A stretch of 64,000 bases of DNA from the NCBI RefSeq assembly GCF_030864355.1, contig NC_083395.1:372001-436000 (forward strand), in the 5' to 3' direction. Shown in pieces: positions 19,152-30,319 of the stretch. The DNA is from Cutaneotrichosporon cavernicola. Taxonomy: Eukaryota; Basidiomycota; Tremellomycetes; Trichosporonales; Trichosporonaceae. The notes below the pieces were generated by a model. It was not told where the DNA came from. It made no database searches and was given only the letters and a program-made list of their open reading frames with translations. Each line of letters opens with the position of its first letter. The first letter of the stretch is position 1. The translations under genes were made by a program, and so were the position numbers.

Positions 19152-21474
19152 GGTGAGGATGGAGGGTAGTGTCAGCGTAGTGTAAAGGTGGAGAGGTTAG
19201 TTTGCTTGTTGTTGGCTGGATGGTGGTTGGTGGTTGTTGGCTGGATGGGTTGGTGGGCATGGATGACGACATGGAATGTTGGGATGGATGCCCTGGGCCA
19301 CATCCGACGTACACTCGATTCCGGCCAAACTGAAAAGCTTGAATATTTATAGCAAGTCTTGACCAAAAAAACACGGCCCACACGTGTTTGTGTGTTTGTC
19401 GTCATCCTTTCCCAAGCACCTCACTCTCACTCTCACCAGTCAGGGAGTGCAGTGACCAAACTAGCTTGCTGCTCCGTTTCCTGATTGCTGGCACCCGGAG
19501 GTGAAGGCTGGCAAGTGGCCAAGCGCGCTGGACGAACGTTCCACTACATGATGAAGCCGTAGAGTAGAGTGCGTCTCTACTGACGCAACAGGTGGCAGTC
19601 ACCTAATTCCAGCTGATAAACCCGGCGGCACCCTGGCACTCGCATCCCCCATCCCTCGGAACATTCAGGTCGACATGCTGGACCCTCTCCTCTCTTCGGC
19701 CCCCGGTATACCCCGAAAACACCGTTGCCACCTCTGTATCTCCGAAACACCGGCCAACCCTTAGATAGAAGGTCTGCGTTGGAACCCCATTTCATCCATT
19801 CCTTGCAATCACCCAGGGTCCGGGTCCTGCGATCCTGCAGTTGATTGCTCAGATCGCTCAGACGTGTTCAGATCCGTTTCACCATGAAACATGGCCTGGA
19901 GCATTCTGTTACTCTAGCTGCAAATTGATCCCGTCCCATTGCCACGTGTCGGCTGATGTCCCCCAACTTGGAACTTTGTATGTTTTCCTGGACGGATGCA
20001 GCCAAGACGACTGGTGATGTCTTGCAACATCCCACCCCGTCCATCACCCGAGGTCGACCAGTACCTCGCCACGTTCTGTTCAAACATAGCAAGGGCTGTC
20101 CAAAGGCCTTATCGCGCAGTTAGGAGAGACAAATCTCCTCCAAACGAGGCGCGTCCGGCGACTGCCCGGTCTGTCCAGTTGTGCCATTGTGCAGTTGTGC
20201 CGACCCACATCCACAGGACTGGATCTGTCGCCATCGCAGCCCCAACTCGGCACCTCGCAGCACTGCCACTGACCGAAGAGCAGAACATGCGCGTTCTGGA
20301 TCTGGTTCTGGGCCGTCAACTGGCCGGTCAACACTTGACCCTGACCGGCGGTCCCTGACCCGAAATCCTGGCGCCACAGCTCCCGTTGAGACTGGCCGTC
20401 TCATGTCATGCATCAACAATAGTACTCGGCCTCTCTGTCAAACTCATCAAGCGGGACGTCATGTCCTCAGGTACATGCTCATATACCAGGTTCAGGTAAC
20501 GTACTTACGTTAAAGGGTTCAAAGCTGGAGAGATCGGAAAACAGGGCCCACCAGGAGATTATCTGGTAAGCTTCAGGCACCGGGACGGCTTTGCCTGAGT
20601 CGATCGTCACCTGCCACCTGCGCTTGCTCTCCTCATCCCTTGATCCCTCTCTTCCGCGGAGTACTGACAAAAGCTGCACCAAGGTGTGGCGGCGAAGTAC
20701 GAAGCCATCTGACCTATTCCCGCAAAAAACGTCACGCCCTGAGCCCTGAGCGGCCGAATAATCTCGTCGCAGCATAGTCCCTCAAAAGACGTAGTGCCAG
20801 AACAATGGCACCGGTCGACCGAGGCCAGGCCGTTCCGGATCATCAAGAGCCTCATTTACACTGCCAGATAGGAAAGAGTTTAAGCATCCGGGCACACTAC
20901 CAGCATAGAGGACGCGGGCAGCGATCGTTTACGTAGCCGGGCGGCCCAAACTGCAATATCGACCTATTTCCCTGCACGCTACCATGTTCATGACAGGAAA
21001 ACTCTCTTGCTCATGACAGGAAAACTCTCAAGGTATTCCGTTTTGCAGCCTCCAGCTAGGATCTTTCGGGCTCAGCCTCCAGCTAGGATATTTCGGGCCC
21101 AGTCTCGCTTCTGCGTTCATGACAGGAACACTCTCTCTCTCGCTTCTGCGGTCATGGCAGGGACACTCTCTTCGCTTCTGCGGTCATGGCAGGAAAACTC
21201 TCAAGGTATTCCGTTCTGCAGCCTCCAGCTAGGATATTACGGGCTCAGCCTCTTCTGGACCCTCATAGAGAGAACTGGTGATCTTTTGTCTGTGGCGTGA
21301 CAAGTGTTGTGCGTTGAGAAACGAGCTCGAGTGACTGTGACTGCCCGACATACCAAGCCCGGTTCTTAAGAACCAGCTACATGGCCTTCTTCCCCCGTAG
21401 TGTCTATCTCCTCTCTGCCCCTGCTCTCCTCTTCTAGTTCCACACTGGTTTCCAGTGTGCTTCCATAACCAAAG
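19152..21474. other. Long intergenic stretch, repeats only
   Basis: A GGTTGGTGGTTG-type low-complexity run sits near 19200-19260 and a complex direct-repeat block at 20989-21250. The minus frames at 20479-20855 are short and not recognised. No gene can be supported. Confidence 0.5.
20989..21250. repeat. Complex direct repeats (CATGRCAGGRAMACTCTC units)
   Basis: Five copies of a CATGACAGGAAAACTCTC-like core start at about 20989, 21012, 21118, 21153 and 21185. Two of them continue into a near-identical 45-bp block including GCAGCCTCCAGCTAGGAT, itself partly repeated at about 21078. It lies upstream of the secreted-protein gene. Confidence 0.85.
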
Positions 21475-22019
21475 ATGCTCATCAACCCACTCTCCTTCCT
21501 CCTTCTCCTCGCGGCGCCACTTGCGCTCGCCAACCCCGTCCCCAACCCCGAGGCTGTCGCCGACCCAGGCGTTGAGGCCGACCCATTCAAAAGGCCGCCG
21601 CCCACAAAGCCCACCCCTGTCTGTGGCACCGTCACTTCGACCTGCTATTCGTGAGTACTTGATTCATCACCCATATCTGACGGTTAGTACCAAAACTGTG
21701 CCTGGGGCGGGAGGTCCCACCGTCACCTCCACCTGCGGTGAGTGGTGCTATACCACCATCACAAAGACGCAGGACAAGACCATCTGCTCGACCACCACCG
21801 TCACCTCCACCAAGACGTCGACCCCCACCATTACCGTCACTGCTCCCCCCACCAAGACTGTTACCAGTACCGTGTGCGCCGCCACAAAGACCGTCTGCGC
21901 CAACCAGTGGAGCAAGAAAGAAATCCCCGATCACCTCACCAACGCCCAGCGTCTGCAGTACGGTCTCCCCCCTCGTGGCCCCACAGAGAAGCGCAAGCGT
22001 ACATCTGGTTTGGACAGCC

Positions 22020-22059
<40 letters not shown>

Positions 22060-22369
22060 AGGAGGAGGCGGCGGAGGAGGAGGCGGCGGAGGAGGAGGCG
22101 GCGGAGGCGGCAACCCCGGGCCCTCGTGCACTCCCACCACAGTAGTGACTACCTCGACCATAACCAAGACCGTTCCCAGCACAGTGACCGTTACCAAGAC
22201 CAGCTGCTACCTGACCAAGACCGACACTGCCTACAACACCAAGGTGACCACCCAGACCTCCACCACCTTCACGACCACCAAGGGCCCTCCCGTGACCACG
22301 ACTGTGTCGTGCGCCACCGCCACCACTGTCGTCGTCAAAACCACTGCCACCGTCACCAAGAAGTGCTAG
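21475..22369 (+). CDS. Secreted Thr/Cys-rich protein with polyglycine tract
   Basis: Exons 21475-21650 and 21688-22369 encode 285 aa. The N-terminus MLINPLSFLLLLAAPLALA is a clear signal peptide. The mature chain begins with a Pro-rich segment, then two regions of Thr-Val-Thr-Cys character (TSTCGEWCYTTITK, TVTVTKTSCYLTKT) typical of O-glycosylated fungal wall or secreted proteins. A basic EKRKR site resembling a Kex2 site precedes a tract of about 30 consecutive glycines (22021-22112). No GPI signal or catalytic domain is seen; the chain ends in KKC. Probable location is the cell wall or medium; function is unknown. The start was chosen for the signal peptide. Confidence 0.75.
22021..22112. 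repeat. GGC/GGA trinucleotide repeat encoding polyglycine
   Basis: A run of GGC codons with interspersed GGA. It is prone to slippage, so copy number may vary between strains and assemblies. It also creates long artefactual frames on the opposite strand. Confidence 0.9.
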
Positions 22370-23971
22370 TAACCATAATCTCTTCCCGCGCATCCGCACT
22401 TTTAAACCACCTCGTTTCGTATAATGCTGCGGCTTGAACCTCCGCACTACGCCAGCCCCCGTACAAGTACCGTACCGCGGCAGCCCTTTCTTTGTCAAGG
22501 GCGAGATGGCGTGGCGCCACGTTCGGCCGCCTGCACCGGACAATAGACCGAACACTTATAGACTTGACTTTGTTCCCGCGGGACCAACACTTATAGACTT
22601 GACTTTGTTCCCGTGGGACCTGGGCCGGCGCGCCCAGTGGGCAGAAGAATATTGGCAGACGTTGTAGACCTATGCTATATTTAACTGGTCTTATCGAGAG
22701 TGGTCTTTCTGGACGCAGAGTGTTACCGGAGTGAACAGTGAACCGGGCTGGCCAAGCCAAAGATGGTGATAGCGCAAGAACCGATATACAGTTGCGGGTT
22801 CCCACCGCCCAACGTCGACTTATTGTGGAGCCGGGCTGTTCGCTTGCATGGGCTCACAAGGCCTGAGGGGAGTGAAGGCGGAAACGTGCACCCGCCGAGC
22901 GGGATAGGCACCAAGACTCACCAATATGGCATGTGCAGACCAAAGGGACTTGGTTACAGGCACTTGAAGGCACAGGTGACAGATTTAGAGCTGCGCGCTT
23001 TGCGTCTTTGTAATGGTTGGGTCTGAGTCTGGGTCTGGCTATGGGCCCATGTATGGTCTGGGTCTTTGTGAGGGTGTTTGCTCTTGCACAGCCTCGGCTT
23101 AGGCGACACCATGCGCCAAAGCCATCAGCAGTAATCTATAGCAGGGATGCACCATGCACCAAAGCCATCAGGCAGCAGAAATCTATTAGCAGGGATGCGA
23201 CCCTCGTCCACTTCCCTCACGACCACAGTTAGGATTAGGCGCCATTCCCAGTTGTCAACCTCAACCTGGAATGGAGCATTCCCTACCTCAGGACGCCCGG
23301 GCGCCACCGCCAACTTTGGTGGCACCCAATCCCCAGATCCTCAGATTGCCAGATCGCCAGGTATCCCTTGGTATCTTCATGTCAGCAAGTACATTTCCGC
23401 GTGGCGTGGGACAGCCTCGAGAGCTATTCCGGGGACCCCGCTGGGTCTGTGCAAGAATCAATGTCGAGATGGAGAGGGAGGCCATGTCCGTTGGGCTGCT
23501 TTGAACGGAGTCGGCAGTCGGGTCAGAACCGAGCTGTGCCGAAGGACATGGCGTTGGACGCATGGCAAGGGCTGTATGATAGCAGGCTGGGCGAGAGAGA
23601 AACACGTGGAGGCATCAGTGACATTGACATGACATGGCATTGTCATTGTGAGGTCACCTTGGCCCACATCAGACATTGGCAGTCTGGCAGCTGGCAGCTT
23701 GTATCTTGTATGAGAGTGAGTGAGTGAGTGCTATGCGTTTCATGACAAAAGAGATGTTTAAAGTGAGCAAGCTTGAGCACCTTGCGATTCATCTTCCAAT
23801 TCAAACTCAGGGTTCAATATTAAGATGAGACGCGTCCCCTGCTTCCAGCGCGATCCCTTCCCTTCCCTGTTTTTTTACCCTGTCCTCTCTGCCTTTTGTG
23901 CTTTTTTCATCGTACGCGTAAACATGCATCACTCACACACACTCTCACTCTCACTCTCACTCTCACTCACA
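22370..23971. other. Intergenic stretch without supported gene
   Basis: Contains the 35-bp duplication at 22551-22620, a degenerate duplication around 23105-23195 (CCAAAGCCATCA...AGCAGGGATGC twice), and a CTCACT microsatellite at 23937-23970 just before the next gene. No convincing frame was found. Confidence 0.5.
22551..22620. repeat. 35-bp tandem duplication
   Basis: Two adjacent copies starting AACACTTATAGACTTGACTT and ending GGGACC differ at one base. Recent local duplication; no function apparent. Confidence 0.85.
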
Positions 23972-25840
23972 ATGTTTGGTCATCTCTTGACCGCCCTGTT
24001 CTTCGCCGCCCTCCTGGTCAGCAACGTCCTCGCGGTCGTCGAGTACAATGTGACGATGCGGTCAACTGCCGCTATCCTCGCGTATGAGCCATTCAACACC
24101 ACCTCGGACGCCGGCTGGAACGAGACGTATTCCCTCGCTTCGTGGGGCGAGTACAACACGGGCGCCATGCCAGATGGCGATAACGCCCATGTCACTTCCC
24201 ACATCGGCGCCACAGTCTCGGTATCGTGGGTCGGCACAGGCGTGTACTTCCACGGCTCGGGCCAAGTATCCATCCAAGTTGATGACAACGAGACATATTC
24301 TGGCCCGATGGATGTCGGTGGTGTTGGGGTTGGAGGATTGCCATATACTTCTCATAACGCAATCCTCTCAGTCACAGAGGGGACCGTTAGCGTGACAAAT
24401 GTCACTTTAACCACTATCATCGGTGGGGACGGGTATGTTTTTTTTTGTTGTTGAAACAAATCTGACAAAAGCGCGGTCGATATTGAGAAGGACATAGGGT
24501 CGCTTAATGATACAGGCATCAATCCCGATCTGGGTGTCATGGGCCGCTGGACACCGAGTTGGAGAATCTGCGGCGACATGGAGAACGCCACAATGAGCTC
24601 GTCCAGTTGTTCCCAATACGACACACTCATCACCGAACAAGTCAGCGCCTCGGTATCCATGCCCGTGCCCATCAACGCGTCGATTGCCATGGTCTCCGGA
24701 GCTGTCGGGAGCGACTACGGCTCATATGCTGTCATTCTCGATCCGGCCCCACCTCGAGGTCTGGCCAACTATAGCGGCAACGCCAAACGCGCATGGATCT
24801 CACCGGGCAACGTCCTGTATTTCGGCAGCTTGGATCCGGCACAGAGATACACTCTGCGGATCCAATACACGGGCGGCGGCAAATTACAGTGGGGCCTGGC
24901 CCGATTCATCGTTGCGCAGGGGTGAGTCGAGTCCGAGTCTGTAGCTGACGCCAGGGGCGCCGCGTGGTCTCCTCCTGGTGGAGGGTTGAAGGGCGGGGAC
25001 GGGAATGGCACTGAGACTGGCACTGGCACTGGCACTGGCACCGACACTGGGGCTGGACATGCTGGCTCCAAGTCGGACAAGCCGTTCCCGATCGGTCCGG
25101 TGGTGGGCGGAATTGTCGGCGGCCTCGCTGTCATCCTCCTGATCGCCGGGTTGATCTGGTGGCGCAAACGCAAACGTCAAGACCACTCTTACTCTGGCGA
25201 AAAAGTGAGCGTGGGCAAGAAATGGAGGCGCAGGCACTCGTCAATCTCCCACTTCGATATCGACGTCGTTGACCAGACAAACCAATCTGGCCAAGTGAGG
25301 ACATACCATCCGGCGGATCCGTTTATGACGGACGAGAACCATATCACCCCACTGCCTGTCCCGTGGCCCGGAGATCTCGTGTCGCCGACTGCAAGTGGCA
25401 GTGGCAGTGGGGGTGGCAAGGGCTCGTATCCTTCGTCTGCGTATGCGGCTGGGGGTGGCAGTGGGAGTGGCATGGGCTCGTATCCTTCGTCTGCGTATAC
25501 GACACAGTCATATACGGCACAGTCACATGGCGGACAGACGTTCGATGTCGGGAGCGTGTATAATTCCAACATTTCACAACCTCCCACGCACAGTTATCCG
25601 CCAAAATCGCCGTTCACCGACGCCGCCGCCGCCCCCGCGGCCGCCCCCCTTTCCCCCGTCACCCCGATACAGATGTATCCCCCCTCTCCTGCCAAGGGGC
25701 CTGCACTGCTGCCGCCGCGCCCCAGCGTCGTCACCCAGGCCGAAGATGGGGGACGCGTCGTTGAGGAGCAGGTGCCGCCGAGGTATAACCCGGCGTGGGC
25801 GGATGATGGGCCAGGGGGCGGAAGAGCGGGCGGGCGGTAG
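23972..25840 (+). CDS. Single-pass type I membrane glycoprotein
   Basis: Exons 23972-24432, 24472-24921 and 24955-25840 give 598 aa. A signal peptide (MFGHLLTALFFAALLVSNVLA) precedes about 300 extracellular residues with many N-glycosylation sequons (NVT, NTT, NET, NAS) arranged as two beta-rich segments. A GTGTGTGT-type low-complexity stalk follows, encoded by ACTGGC repeats near 25010. A transmembrane helix (VVGGIVGGLAVILLIAGLIWW), a WRKRKRQ stop-transfer, and a Pro/Gly/Ser-rich cytoplasmic tail complete it. The plan matches basidiomycete wall-sensor-like proteins with variable ectodomains. No named domain is recognised, so a sensor role is inference. An upstream in-frame ATG at 23924 would lengthen the leader; the later one gives the better signal peptide. 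Confidence 0.8.
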
Positions 25841-26011
25841 ATGCGCCGGGCGTAGGTTGTGTTGATAGGTTTTGTTGTGTTGATATGTTTTGGTATGGAT
25901 AGCTGGTGTCAAGCTGGTGTCGCGTCAACGTGCTTGTGGGTTATCCCACGAAAGCCAACATCAGACATACACGATACATTCGCAGCTCATTTCATTCACC
26001 GTCTACTGCAT
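25841..26011. other. Convergent 3' spacer
   Basis: Short spacer between the membrane glycoprotein gene and the Zn2Cys6 gene; repeated TGTTGTGTTGATA pieces only. Confidence 0.5.
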
Positions 26012-27816
26012 CTACGGGGCATATTCGGGGGCAAGGAAGAGCGAGTCGATCGTCCACCCCCCCGACATTGGCGCTTGCGCAGTGACCGCGGCGTCAAATG
26101 CCTCGTACAGCACCCCCAGTGCACTCTGGTCAAACATGTCGTATCCGATCACGTGGCTACCCTCACTAACTGCCGGCGTGGCGGGCGGTGCGATGGGGAG
26201 AGAGAGGACGTTGGCAACTTGCAAAATCTTGCGACGCGCCTCGCTCGCTTGCCTGCCCCACCGGGCCTCCATGAGCCCAATCATCCAGAGCGCATTGCTG
26301 AGCGCATGCTCGGCCTCGGGTTTCGTGAGCTCGAAACGCCAATGGGCGATAATGACAATATGCGCACACGTGACGAGGTGGCGGAAGTGAAGCCACATCA
26401 GGTTGTATTCGCGGTACAGGTAAAAGTCGTAGTAGCAGGCAATGATCTTGATTGCCGAGCGAGTGAGGACTGCGAGCGAACTCATGCTCAACCGTGAATC
26501 GTTTAACGTTACCGCGCGAACTGTCAGCCGGCCCCTATGGTTAGTCATTTAAGATTGACAAGACTCACCAGTCCCACAACACGCTTAGGAAGGGGTCGGT
26601 AACCTTGTTACCCGTTGTGCGGCCTTGGGAAACCCAAGTGGCACACCACGTGTCCCACCGGTCCTCGATTCGGAGGAGCCAATCGAGAGAGAGGCGCGCG
26701 TTCCGGCTGTCGTGCAGGTTCATCATGAGCTGCGTGTTGAGTACTAGCAGCTCCATCAGACTGCGACGGGGAACGAGCACCACGGCCTGGTCCTCAGGCA
26801 CAGGGCGTGAGCGGAAAGTCATGTTCTCAAATTCTCCAGGCCGGATAAGCGGTGGCCGGCCCGTGAGCGCCGTCGTCCAGCTTGTTGTCAGCTCACAACT
26901 GAAGAATTACCCACTAGTGGGAGTAGAGGACCTGGACGAACATGAGGTCGGCGCGGTCTGCCGGCGAATATGCCGCGCTCCCTTGGTCCTGGTGGATGCC
27001 GAGCTCCTTGGCCTGAGAGATCATCCACGACACAATCTCTCGACATGTCTCGGACGTGCATGCGAGCGTAGAGTAGAACCATAATCCCGATAACGTATCT
27101 GATATGAGTGTGGACGGCGTGTAAAACTCACGGAGCGAGGTAAAGCTTGCGCTTCCCCACTTGTCGAGCAAATGAACCGCGTGCCGAAAGTACGGTACGT
27201 CGGTGCGGTCAGAATCGGGTACCTCGCGTGCGTGCCGTTTATCCGGGAACGAACGTAGGCGAACATATCCGAGTGCGAGACAAGAATACATGAGTGCAGT
27301 CTGGTCGGCCGACAGCGACTGTGGAGCAGAGAGATACCGTTCAAAGAGGGAGAGCACTCTCGGAGCAGTCATGAAACTGCAGAACGGGAGCATGTGATCG
27401 CAGAACGTCTGCATAGCCTTTGCGGCTGATGGCGGAAGTGGGTTGGGCAGCTCTGGCAGTGGCGTGAGGAGGTTACAGTCCGGATGGGTAGGCGCCTCCT
27501 CGAGCTCGAGTGAGACGGAATCGCCCGTCTGGGAAGAGTACAGGCGTTCCAGTTCTTCGTCAATCAAGCGCAAGAACTGCGTGCGCTGGGGATATGTCGA
27601 TCCCTCAATGGGCGCACTTGTAGCCTGTTGCGACCGCCTGCGGCGCATGGGTCGCGGCTTGTCGCGCACAAGGCAGTCGGGCAGGCCGGCATCGCGACAT
27701 GCCTGGCATGGATAGGGGGGCTGGCACTTTTTGCGACGCGCGCGGCAGTTCTCGCACGCGCGGGCTATGCGCGTGCGCGGTACTTTGGTAGGTGGATGCT
27801 CGTCTTCGCTGGACAT
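26012..27816 (-). CDS. Zn2Cys6 fungal transcription factor
   Basis: Exons (minus) 27816-26915, 26880-26569 and 26534-26012 join to 578 aa. The N-terminus carries the binuclear zinc cluster CENCRARRKKCQPPYPCQAC...C (about residues 20-47), followed by a basic RPMRRRR linker. The middle and C-terminal parts resemble the fungal-specific regulatory domain (LGYVRLRSFPD, ISQAKELGIHQD, GRPPLIRPGE). A 33-nt GT-AG segment at about 27097-27129 could be a further intron; because its length is a multiple of three without stops, both readings stay in frame (578 or 567 aa). It is divergent from the CHR transporter across a 587-bp promoter region, so it might regulate that gene; this is inference from position. 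Confidence 0.88.
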
Positions 27817-28403
27817 TGTGGCGATGAAATGTATGGTGGAATGGTGAGTGGGACAAGAGAGAGGTGGGCGATGGTTGGGTTTGGGTTATTGGTTCCGTGG
27901 AGCTCCATTTCTCCCCTCACTCATGCCGCCGGCCATGTATAACAGCTGGTGACTGCCCGCTTGCCCGCTGCCCACTCGTCTCGTCGCCACGCATGACGTA
28001 TGCTCAAGCCAGCCATGTCCCTGGTTGTCCGAGTAGTAATGTTATGCAGTTACAATCTCTGGCACCTCGATCTTATCAGAACGTCAGAGCGGGTGTCTGA
28101 GCGTCGCGATAGCGGTTGTGCGACATCCGCGATCGCGCGGCGACGGCGAATCCCTCTACTGTGAAATTGGGAACGTGGCTGCTCCTCGCTCTCCCATTTG
28201 AGGTGCGGCATGTTCCTCGTTCCCGTTCCTCAAGTTGATCGCGATACTTGGCTCTGCAACGAGTCTCACTGCAGCGAGGGCGCGGCGTCCAAGCGGATCA
28301 CGCGAATTGGGTCTGGACGCACGTGCGATGTCGACTAGTACTCGTACCTCCACTTTACACGACCACAAAAACCTCTCCAACATTTCAGACTTGCCACTCA
28401 ACA
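27817..28403. promoter_or_regulatory. Shared divergent promoter, TF and CHR transporter
   Basis: 587 bp between two divergent starts. It holds several CCG/CGG triplets, the half-sites Zn2Cys6 proteins usually bind, but no clear inverted CGG pair was singled out by eye. Confidence 0.4.
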
Positions 28404-29944
28404 ATGCTCGCAAGCATCTGGGCCGTCCTCAAGGCCTACTGGGATCTTGGCTTCACGTCCTTTGGTGGGCCGGGCGTACACGTTGTGCTTCTCCGCAAAC
28501 GTTTTGTCAACAAGTTGAACTGGGTCGATCAAGTGACGTTCCTTGACCTCTTCGCACTTGGCAACGCCCTCCCCGGCCCCGGATCGACCCAGCTCGCATT
28601 CTCCATTGCCGTCGTTGCGCAGGGTGTGTTTCCCGGCATACTCGCTTTCCTACTATGGTCACTTCCGGGCGCTTTAGGCATGTTGGGGTTGGGATTAGGC
28701 ATCGCACATATCCCAGATACTTTGCCCAATATCGTTTTGGCAATGTTGACCGGATTGAATGCGGCGGCGGTGGGGTTGATTGGTCTCGCGGCCGAACAGT
28801 TGGGACACGGAGCAGCGAGCGATAAACTCACCCTCGCTCTGGTTTGGTTGGCCGCATCGTTTGGAATCTGTTACCACGCCCCGTGGATGTATCCCGTCCT
28901 CATCGTTACAGGAGGTTTATCTACCCTCGTGTGGGATTTTAGGCGGCAAGTCTTCATTGCCCCGGTCCGAAGAGCAAGGCGGAAGCGTGACGAACCACAA
29001 GATGAGGGAATCGAGATCCCCACCCTCCCTCGTGCGTCAACCCAAAACTCAACTGACCCCAGACACGCCTACCGACGAGCGCCGCGTATCTGCCCCCTCG
29101 GTCCCCTCGGTCCAAAACGAACCACCAGAATGCGAGTCTGAATCTGGGCACCGGCCATCGCCTCGCTCAATCGAGGCGGCAGCCGAGGAAACCAACCGCC
29201 TCCGCGTCGTCTCGACACCCGTTGCCATCGCACTCCTCCTCGGCTTCGTCCTCTTCCTCACCACCCCGCTGGCCACTCGTGCCGGCCTCCAAAACGCCGA
29301 CCGCACAGTCCCCCGCGCCCTTGACGTAAGTCTCTCTACTCTACACATCACTAATCCAGTTCTTCTCCAACATGGTCGTGGCCGGAACGATCATCTTCGG
29401 TGGCGGACCAGTCGTCATCCCCCTCCTCCGCGACTACGTAGTCGTAGAAGGCTGGGTCACCGACCGAGACTTTCTCCTAATCTTCGCCATTCTCCAAGCC
29501 TTCCCCGGCCCCAACTTCAACTTTGCCGTTGCGCTCGGAGCGTTGGCAGTTGGGCATAATAGGGGATTGGGCGCGTTTTTGGGATACGTCGGCATTTTTG
29601 GTCCTGGGATTTTGCTCAAGCTCGCCCTGCTTCCGTTGTATGCTAATTGGAGGGAGAGGGCCGTGGCAAGGAGTGTTATTCGCGGTCTTAATGCGGCGGC
29701 GAGTGGGTTGGTGTTTACCGCCGTGTGGCAGCTGTTCTTGGTCGGGTACGTTTACGTCGCGGCCGATGGAGAAAGCAGGCAGGCTGTGAGTGGGCCATTG
29801 ACCGCCGACCCGTTCTGGGCCGTCGTGGCAACAGGCTCCTTCTTGGCTTGTAGGAATTACAAAGCGCCCCCTTGGCTTGCCGTGGGCGGTGGGGCGGTCG
29901 CGGGTCTGTGCTGGTACGGCGTGCATGTAAAGAACCATGGGTGA
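28404..29944 (+). CDS. CHR-family (chromate-type) ion transporter
   Basis: Exons 28404-29031, 29063-29325 and 29360-29944 give 491 aa. Two homologous CHR domains are visible, each opening with the family pattern: DLGFTSFGGPG then NALPGPGSTQLA in the first half; GTIIFGGGPVVIPLL then QAFPGPNFNFAVALG in the second. They are separated by a hydrophilic linker (about 200-275) spanning the 31-nt first intron. This is the bidomain architecture of fungal and bacterial CHR antiporters, linked to chromate efflux and sulfate-related transport. About ten hydrophobic segments are evident; plasma-membrane location is presumed. The ATG at 28404 was chosen because homology starts at once. Confidence 0.93.
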
Positions 29945-30319
29945 TACCGATGCATAATCTATAATCTTTTCCAAGTTGGCTCCGCCGGATCAGATTATGG
30001 CTGTGGGGGTGAGGTATAGGTGGCGCTGACGGCTCGCGTAGCACTGGTAGGCGCTGCCAACTCTCACGGTCGCGTTCGGGTACTGTCTTTGGCGGTATCG
30101 AGACGGCCAATGGCACACGAGCCAGTCCCTCCCAGGCCCCGAAGACGAGATTCTACCCCTGTGCACCCACACAAGTGGCTTGAACAGCATGCATCATCCA
30201 CTATTACACTTGGACCCTTTATTCACATGCGTGGTCAGTATGCCACGCAGGCGCATAATTCTTCTTCTTATGATACTCAAAATGTCGTACAAACCCCCCT
30301 CCCCATGCAATGAGCCTGT
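29945..30319. other. Convergent intergenic spacer, no gene
   Basis: 3' spacer between the CHR transporter and the permease. Nothing recognisable was seen. Confidence 0.5.

Noticed and set aside
20479..20855. Short minus-strand frames with Cys and aromatic residues
   Set aside because: They overlap in different frames, have no splice pattern linking them and match nothing I recognise.
21632..22555. 307-codon minus-strand frame rich in Gly/Ala/Ser
   Set aside because: It is the antisense shadow of the GGC/GGA repeat and Thr-rich exon; the plus strand has a signal peptide, a proper intron and a sensible stop.
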